DNA of 27,085 bases from Synergistaceae bacterium. Lineage in GTDB: Bacteria; Synergistota; Synergistia; Synergistales; Aminobacteriaceae. The number at the start of each line of letters is the position of its first letter. Within the stretch, counting starts at the first letter, position 1. Of this stretch, positions 22,732 to 27,085 are shown piece by piece. Both the position numbers and the translations under genes were made by a program. The notes under the pieces were generated by a model. It did no database searches. It worked only from the letters and a program-made list of their open reading frames with translations, and had not been told where the DNA came from. The stretch lies in NCBI GenBank assembly GCA_017475805.1, contig JAFVEW010000222.1, forward strand, positions 1-27,085, in the 5' to 3' direction.

Positions 22732-23529
22732 TTACTTTTTATAATCTTTCGTGAGAACTACGCCGACCTGTTTAGCGTCTTCGTAAGGCTCTGAAAAGTC
22801 CGTGAAAAGTTTTCTCTCTTCATTTACCGTTATACCTGCGCAAATCATATCGACTTTTCCGCTGTTCACAGCCATGAATAACGAGTCAAACGGGTAAGCA
22901 ATGATTTCAAGTTCCATATCGAGTTTCCCAGCGATTAAAGCGCACATTTCAATGTCAATTCCTGTGTAGCCGTCGCCGACTTTAATATCATAAGGAGGAA
23001 AGCCTGACTCAGTTCCTAAATATAACTTGCCGCCCTTCGCGCCTTTGTGTAAATCAATATCTTCCGGTTTGGCCGCTGTAGGGTCTTCTTTGTATTTCAA
23101 CATAATAGCTTCGAGTGAACCGTCAGCTTTGATTTCAGCAAGAGCTTTGTTGACTTTCTCTAATAATTCTTTGTTGCCCTGCTTAAAGCCTATAGCATAT
23201 TGTTCGACCGTGAGAGGCTTCGGTAAAATCGTCAAGACTTCAGGATCGTTCTTGTAAAATTGAACTGCCGGAGCTTCGTCCATGATAGCGGCTTCAATCT
23301 TGCCGACTTTGAGGGCTTGGATAACATCCGTAGCTTTTTCGTAAGTCGTGAGCTGTTCTTTAGCTTTTTCTTTCAGCATGTCTTTCGCAAGACCTTCGGC
23401 GATTGTTCCTCTTTGAGTTCCGATTTTATAATTTACAAAATCGTCCGGCGTTGAAATGTTCAAGCCGTCAGCGAATGAAATTCCCGCGCTTAATGCCATG
23501 ATAATTAATGCTGCAAAAATTTTTTTCAT
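22732..23529 (-). CDS. Circularly permuted extracellular solute-binding protein, family 3 (amino-acid type)
   Basis: A 265-residue secreted protein with a signal peptide (cleavage probably after SFA, residues 18-20). The family 3 halves are in reversed order. Residues 24 to about 148 are the part normally at the C-terminus (ISTPDDFVNYKIGTQRGTIAE, ATDVIQALKVGKIEAAIMDEAPA, LTVEQYAIGFKQGNKELLEKVN). A linker follows (about 149-167), then residues 168-265 are the normal N-terminal part (GKLYLGTESGFPPYD, GYTGIDIEMCALIAGKL, ITVNEERKLFTDFSEPY). Both ligand-contact residues survive: R239 for the alpha-carboxylate and D84 in MDEAPA for the alpha-amino group. Total length equals one normal protein, so it is not a fusion of two. 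No permease or ATPase gene is adjacent. A TCTCCT complement at 23539-23544 is the ribosome binding site. Confidence 0.9.
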   Translation of the reverse strand: MKKIFAALIIMALSAGISFADGLNISTPDDFVNYKIGTQRGTIAEGLAKDMLKEKAKEQLTTYEKATDVIQALKVGKIEAAIMDEAPAVQFYKNDPEVLTILPKPLTVEQYAIGFKQGNKELLEKVNKALAEIKADGSLEAIMLKYKEDPTAAKPEDIDLHKGAKGGKLYLGTESGFPPYDIKVGDGYTGIDIEMCALIAGKLDMELEIIAYPFDSLFMAVNSGKVDMICAGITVNEERKLFTDFSEPYEDAKQVGVVLTKDYKK

Positions 23530-23680
23530 GATTTTATTTCTCCTGCTTCAAAAAATATTTTTAACTCGCGGAATATTTTACATGAAAATTTCAAAATGTA
23601 AATATATTTTCATTAATTAATTTTTAAGTAAACTTTTATTTCATAAAATTGACTGAGTTGGGAACGAAATTTTGATTACG

Positions 23681-23689
23681 TGCTAAAAT
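23681..23689 (+). promoter_or_regulatory. Extended -10 promoter of nudC
   Basis: TGCTAAAAT is an extended -10 element (TG, one base, TAAAAT) 22 bases before the nudC ATG. A TTGGGA at 23658-23663 is a poor -35 at 20 bases. The 182-base gap to the divergent binding-protein gene is AT-rich and shows no other feature. AGGGG at 23696-23700 is the nudC ribosome binding site. Confidence 0.45.
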
Positions 23690-23711
23690 ATTTTTAGGGG
23701 TAAATTTCAAA

Positions 23712-24470
23712 ATGTTAATATTCTATCAAGATAAAATTCTCATAAAAAATAAAATTTATAATTTCAGCGAAGACTATATAAACTCACAAACGAATCTGAA
23801 AATTTTAGACTCATCAAAAAATCTTCCGGCTGTATGGCAAAATCTTCCGGCTTGGATTGACGTTGATGAAATTAAACTTGAAAATGACGAAAAATTATTA
23901 ACTTTGCGCGAGTTTCTTCACGAAAATGACGATGAGGCTATGACGATTGTCAGCAAGGCTTGGCAATTCCGCAACTGGCTCAAGAATATAAAATTCTGTT
24001 CTCATTGCGGCGGAGCTTTAATCCCTAACGAAAATGATTACGGACGAAAATGCGAAGCTTGCGGCTTGACTTTTTACGCGCCTATCTCTCCGGCTGTGAT
24101 TATAGCGATTGAACGGGATAAAAAATTATTGCTTGCTCATAATACGGCTTGGCCTGAAAGCCGCTACAGCATAATCGCGGGCTTTGTTGAGCCAGGTGAA
24201 CGGCTTGAAGAAACAGTTAGACGTGAAATTAGTGAGGAAGTTTCAATCGAAGTTAAAAATATAAAATATTTTGGTTCTCAGACTTGGCCTTTCCCTAATT
24301 CTTTGATGTTGGGATTTACGGCTGAATATGAAAAAGGCGAACTTAAACCTGACGGCGTAGAAATCTCACGCGCAGATTTTTATTCGCCCGACGAAATCAT
24401 AAAAATGAATCTTCCTAACCATGAGAGCATAGCAAGGAAACTAATCGAAAATTTTTTAGCGACGCATTAA
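23712..24470 (+). CDS. nudC: NADH pyrophosphatase / NAD-cap RNA hydrolase NudC
   Basis: A 252-residue Nudix hydrolase that cleaves NAD(H) and can remove NAD caps from RNA. A zinc ribbon (C96, C99, C114, C117) precedes the Nudix domain. The Nudix box is GFVEPGERLEETVRREISEEV (157-177), with EEVS in place of the usual EExG. The NudC-specific motif SQTWPFPNS (189-197) separates it from other Nudix enzymes. The N-terminal domain is short (about 95 residues). Its last 15 bases overlap the convergent methyltransferase-like gene. Confidence 0.93.
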   Translation: MLIFYQDKILIKNKIYNFSEDYINSQTNLKILDSSKNLPAVWQNLPAWIDVDEIKLENDEKLLTLREFLHENDDEAMTIVSKAWQFRNWLKNIKFCSHCGGALIPNENDYGRKCEACGLTFYAPISPAVIIAIERDKKLLLAHNTAWPESRYSIIAGFVEPGERLEETVRREISEEVSIEVKNIKYFGSQTWPFPNSLMLGFTAEYEKGELKPDGVEISRADFYSPDEIIKMNLPNHESIARKLIENFLATH

Positions 24471-25160
24471 TTTTTTCCGTAATGCCCGAAACATTCTTAT
24501 CGGCGATACAATATAGGGAAAATTCCGCTTGAGGACTGAACGCCAATTTTTATAGACTTCAGTTTTGTGTTGTATTATGACATTCTGAAGCTTTACGGCA
24601 TTTTCAAAAAATTCGTAGTGTTCAGGATAATATTTTTTGATGATTTTCCTGATGTCGTTCAAATCTTCTTCAAGCATCGGAGTAGCACACGGGAAAATAT
24701 ATTTATCATAAAAGAACGGTACAGCGTCCCACGCTACGACAAGACTCTGAAAAAGATTGCCGATGTATTTCCTCGTATCGTCTGTGATTTTGAAAGCTCC
24801 GATATTTGCAAAATAAGAATCATAATCGGACACGGGCATTAATTTTTCATCAGATACAACATTTGAAAATAAATATCGGCAGGCTAAGTCATTCTCCCGC
24901 AGACTTAAAAGCGGCAACGAAATATCATGAAGCACTACCCACGAATCTTGGTTCATAAAAGGCAGAACACAAAGAAAATTTAACGTCTCCCAAGGGTGAA
25001 TATGAGCGGTATCGAGTACGAGCAAATCAAATTTTGTACCCCCCCCCCACGTTCTCGATAAATTTCGAGACATCGCCGCCGCGAAAGACTCGCCAGTTAT
25101 CTTTTTTAAGATACGAAAATTTTTCATCAACGATATAGCCTGAAGGTTTATCAATATCAT
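24456..25160 (-). CDS. C-terminal part of a class I methyltransferase-like protein, out of frame at a G10 tract
   Basis: This frame opens at 25160, but only the part downstream of the G-tract (from about 25048) is real coding sequence; the residues before it overlap the true N-terminal frame and look like a shadow. The real part reads FDLLVLDTAHIHPWETLNF, then WVVLHDIS, then a helical region to residue 234 with a basic end (LRALRKKLMRR). The DxAHxHPWE and VVLHD segments fit the second half of a Rossmann methyltransferase or cephalosporin-hydroxylase-like fold, whose first half is at 25027-25413. The stop overlaps the convergent nudC end by 15 bases. Confidence 0.65.
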   Translation of the reverse strand: MILINLQAISLMKNFRILKKITGESFAAAMSRNLSRTWGGGTKFDLLVLDTAHIHPWETLNFLCVLPFMNQDSWVVLHDISLPLLSLRENDLACRYLFSNVVSDEKLMPVSDYDSYFANIGAFKITDDTRKYIGNLFQSLVVAWDAVPFFYDKYIFPCATPMLEEDLNDIRKIIKKYYPEHYEFFENAVKLQNVIIQHKTEVYKNWRSVLKRNFPYIVSPIRMFRALRKKLMRR

Positions 25161-25413
25161 TGCCGTAAAATTTTTCGCAGTAATCGATAGAGGTCAAACG
25201 CGAGTCTAAATCTTTGATAGCGTTCAAGATTATTGCGCTGCCACCACCGTGCGCTATGCCTACTTCAAGAATATTTTTCGGCTTTAAGTAACGCACAGCA
25301 CCATTGAGAAAATATTTCTCATTCTTTTGCATTTGCGAGTACGGAGAAACTTTATCAAAAATTTCATCGAGGCGTTCTCGTTCAAAGTCTTCAAATTTAA
25401 TTTTATTATTCAT
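25027..25413 (-). CDS. N-terminal part of a class I SAM methyltransferase-like protein, truncated at a G10 tract
   Basis: From the ATG at 25413 this frame encodes FEDFERERLDEIF, then the glycine-rich SAM site ILEVGIAHGGGSAIILNAI, LTSIDYCEKFYG and WRVFRGGDVSKFIEN. After the G-tract it ends quickly in YKI and a stop at 25027. The in-frame start at 25461 is less likely because it lies inside gudD. No good ribosome binding site is seen for either. With nine G instead of ten, the frame joins that of 24456-25160 to give about 318 residues. It lies eight bases after gudD, so the two are probably cotranscribed. The substrate is unknown. Confidence 0.7.
   Translation of the reverse strand: MNNKIKFEDFERERLDEIFDKVSPYSQMQKNEKYFLNGAVRYLKPKNILEVGIAHGGGSAIILNAIKDLDSRLTSIDYCEKFYGNDIDKPSGYIVDEKFSYLKKDNWRVFRGGDVSKFIENVGGGYKI
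25039..25048 (-). repeat. Homopolymeric G10 tract (possible phase-variation switch)
   Basis: Ten consecutive C on the plus strand, G10 on the coding strand, inside the methyltransferase-like gene. Ten G give premature termination; nine (or twelve) would restore a full-length frame. Tracts of this length are prone to slipped-strand mispairing and also to sequencing error. Confidence 0.9.
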
Positions 25414-25421
25414 GATTTTTT

Positions 25422-26777
25422 TTAGCGAACGAGGCAAGGTTTCTTGCTGTCGAACTTCCAATTAGGGATTAAAAACTGCATTGCTTCAGCGTCGTTGCGG
25501 TCATGCGACGGGAGTTTATTATAAAGCGCGTTAGCTTCTTCGAGTCTCTTCATGTTTAATTTCACGCCGAGTCCCGGACGTTCAGGAACTTCAAGATAGC
25601 CGTCAATGATTCGCGGAGCGTCGTCTAATAAATTCTGTCCGTCCTGCCAAATCCAATGAGTGTCAAGAGCGGTAGGTTTGCCTGGTGCTGCTGCTCCGAC
25701 CTGAGCAAATGCCGCGAGAGTAATATCAAAGTGATTATTTGAATGACTGCCCCACGTCAAGCCCCAATCGTTTAATAATTGAGCAATTCTAATTGAGCCT
25801 CCGAAGCCCCAAAAATGCGGGTCAGCTAAAACTATATCAACAGACTTTAACGCAGCAGAATGATAAAACTGTCGCCAGTCCGTCGCGATCATGTTCGTAG
25901 CTACGGGAAGTTTTACGGCGTTCTTAAACTCGGCCATGATCTCACGACTCGAATAACCCGACTCAGGGCCGCAAGGGTCTTCGATGTAAGTCAAAACATT
26001 TTCGAGAGGCTTGCAAAGTTCGATGGCTTCAGCAAGGCTCCACGCTCCGTTAGGGTCAATGTTAATTCGTCCGTTCGGAAATGCTTTTTTGAGAGCGCAA
26101 ACGGCTTTCATTTCTTCAGAGCCAGCTAATACGCCGCCTTTTAATTTGAAATTCCTGAAGCCGTATTTTTCGTGAAGACATTGAGCCTGCTCAACTATAG
26201 CTTCAGGCGTGAGCATTTCTTTGCGGCGCATTTTGAACCATGAATCAGAACTTGAACTTTCGTCAATATAATCTAATTTTCCGGCGGCTTTATTTTTATC
26301 GCTGACGTAGAAAAGATAGCCTAAAGTTTCGACTTTATCGCGTTGTTTGCCGTCGCCTAATAAATCACACATTTGAAGGCCAAGAGCCTGACCTAATAAA
26401 TCAAGCAAAGCACACTCAATAGCCCATTCAGCTTTGACAACGAATTTTAATTTAGAGATGTCGAGAGATTGAATCCCTTCGCCATCGTCTTCTTTAGCGC
26501 GCTTCGTGTGTTTATGAATCGAGTCTAAAATGCTTCGATATTTTCCGACAGGCTGACCGACTACAAGACTCTCACAAGCTCTCAATGCCTCGCAAGTGTA
26601 ATCGCCTCCATGAATTTCGCCGATGCCTTGATGTCCTGCGCTGTCTTCAAGAATTACTATGTTGCGTGTAAAAAACGGCGCATGAGCTCCTGAAAGAGTC
26701 ATCAACATGCTGTCATAGCCCGCGACGGGAACAACTTTCATAGATTTTACAACAGGTGTTGAGCCGTAAGTGCTCAT
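25422..26777 (-). CDS. gudD: Glucarate dehydratase
   Basis: A 451-residue enolase-superfamily enzyme that dehydrates D-glucarate to 5-keto-4-deoxyglucarate. All catalytic residues align with a constant offset of +6 to the E. coli enzyme numbering I recall: K211 and K213 (FKLKGG), metal ligands D241 (IDPNGAW), E266 (YIEDPCG) and N295 (VATNM), D319 and H345 (WGSHSNNH). The N-terminal capping domain is present. AAGGAGTG lies upstream of the ATG. A glucarate-dehydratase-related (GudX-like) protein cannot be excluded, but intact catalytic residues favour activity. No other glucarate catabolic gene is in the window. Confidence 0.9.
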   Translation of the reverse strand: MSTYGSTPVVKSMKVVPVAGYDSMLMTLSGAHAPFFTRNIVILEDSAGHQGIGEIHGGDYTCEALRACESLVVGQPVGKYRSILDSIHKHTKRAKEDDGEGIQSLDISKLKFVVKAEWAIECALLDLLGQALGLQMCDLLGDGKQRDKVETLGYLFYVSDKNKAAGKLDYIDESSSSDSWFKMRRKEMLTPEAIVEQAQCLHEKYGFRNFKLKGGVLAGSEEMKAVCALKKAFPNGRINIDPNGAWSLAEAIELCKPLENVLTYIEDPCGPESGYSSREIMAEFKNAVKLPVATNMIATDWRQFYHSAALKSVDIVLADPHFWGFGGSIRIAQLLNDWGLTWGSHSNNHFDITLAAFAQVGAAAPGKPTALDTHWIWQDGQNLLDDAPRIIDGYLEVPERPGLGVKLNMKRLEEANALYNKLPSHDRNDAEAMQFLIPNWKFDSKKPCLVR

Positions 26778-26822
26778 AAAATTTTCACTCCTTAAAAAAA
26801 TTTTTTATGGGAACTATTAATA

Positions 26823-26828
26823 ATTATA
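26823..26828 (-). promoter_or_regulatory. -10 element for gudD
   Basis: A perfect TATAAT on the minus strand, 45 bases before the gudD ATG, in an AT-rich 70-base gap after the truncated gene at the window edge. No strong -35 box at the right distance. Confidence 0.4.
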
Positions 26829-26847
26829 TAATGCTTCGTGAAAAATT

Positions 26848-27085
26848 TTAGATTAGGACATCGCCGAATGCTTGTCGAACTTCTTCAGAGTCTTTTCCGG
26901 ATATTGTCCTTCCGGTGGCCTGCTCGATAGCTTTTAATAGCTTTTTTGAACGCTCAATAATGAAGCCTTGAAATTTATCATTCCTCAACAGGTCGTGGTT
27001 AATCCAATGTGTTTCGACATAGCCATCTAAATCGGACGACATTACAGAGCCTTTCTTTTCGAGTTTTCCAAGATATACGGACGGA
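26848..27085 (-). CDS. C-terminal fragment of an unidentified protein, cut by the window edge
   Basis: The frame is open from the window edge to a stop at 26848-26850, about 78 codons. A Met at 27042 is probably internal, because the codons before it (SVYLGKLEKKGSV) look like normal protein. Visible text: YVETHWINHDLLRNDKFQGFIIERSKKLLKAIEQATG. The HWI...F...IERSKKLL pattern is loosely like the C-terminal part of DUF262/GmrSD-type proteins, but the match is too weak for a call. It is co-directional with gudD. Confidence 0.5.
   Translation of the reverse strand, partial: PSVYLGKLEKKGSVMSSDLDGYVETHWINHDLLRNDKFQGFIIERSKKLLKAIEQATGRTISGKDSEEVRQAFGDVLI

Noticed and set aside
22732..23529. Fusion of two truncated tandem binding proteins
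   Set aside because: Each half appears once and the total length is that of a single protein, with both ligand residues kept, so circular permutation explains it better.
25049..25160. Residues from 25160 to the G-tract as the true N-terminus of the methyltransferase-like C-terminal part
   Set aside because: This stretch overlaps the SAM-domain frame, which has the sensible family sequence; the other frame there is a shadow.

Overview
The window looks like a chromosomal stretch of a low-to-moderate GC, diderm, non-proteobacterial bacterium. YidC is the short form without the large periplasmic domain and is followed by a Jag/KhpB gene. FtsW, MurG and MurD are present, and an SBP family 3 protein and a polysaccharide deacetylase carry signal peptides. 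The overall gene content resembles Synergistota from anaerobic gut-type habitats, but this placement is an inference from gene content only and is not proven here.

Layout. 145-2584 (+) is the classic rpmH-rnpA-yidD-yidC-jag cluster. 2614-5682 (-) is a tight rimO-pgpA-cinA operon. 5751-7310 (-) is an Mrr-like gene (winged helix, very acidic linker, Mrr nuclease-like domain) split by one in-frame amber codon. 7570-8553 (+) is a secreted polysaccharide deacetylase. 8580-9206 (-) is a membrane-anchored thermonuclease, and 9300-10982 (-) a solitary GspE/PilB-type ATPase. 11061-12320 (+) is hisS, followed by a 313-bp stretch holding a 34-codon hydrophobic micro-ORF inside a highly structured transcript with a terminator. 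12634-16095 (-) is murD-ftsW-murG. 16132-21151 (-) is the conserved phoH-pgpH-ybeY-corC group. 21227-22615 (-) is a PycB/OadA/5S-type carboxyltransferase without biotinyl domain. 22732-23529 (-) is an amino-acid-binding protein whose two halves are in swapped order. 23712-24470 (+) is nudC. 24456-26777 (-) is gudD followed by a methyltransferase-like gene frameshifted at a G10 tract. The window ends in a truncated gene of unknown function.

How the genes work together. Most of the window is housekeeping: RNA processing and membrane insertion at the start, envelope phospholipid and peptidoglycan synthesis, ribosome maturation (YbeY, RimO) and nucleotide signalling (PgpH). The accessory parts are the Mrr-like gene, the deacetylase, the hisS-downstream micro-ORF, the permuted binding protein and the gudD/methyltransferase pair.

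The points most worth following are: (1) the apparently natural circular permutation of the SBP at 22732-23529; (2) degenerate 7-bp repeat arrays that in all six cases start at or within a few bases of a stop codon, with the purine-rich strand always the sense strand of the preceding gene; (3) the structured micro-ORF element at 12334-12622; (4) the poly-G tract in the methyltransferase-like gene, compatible with phase variation; (5) the in-frame amber codon in the Mrr-like gene. No tRNA, rRNA, CRISPR array or transposase was seen.
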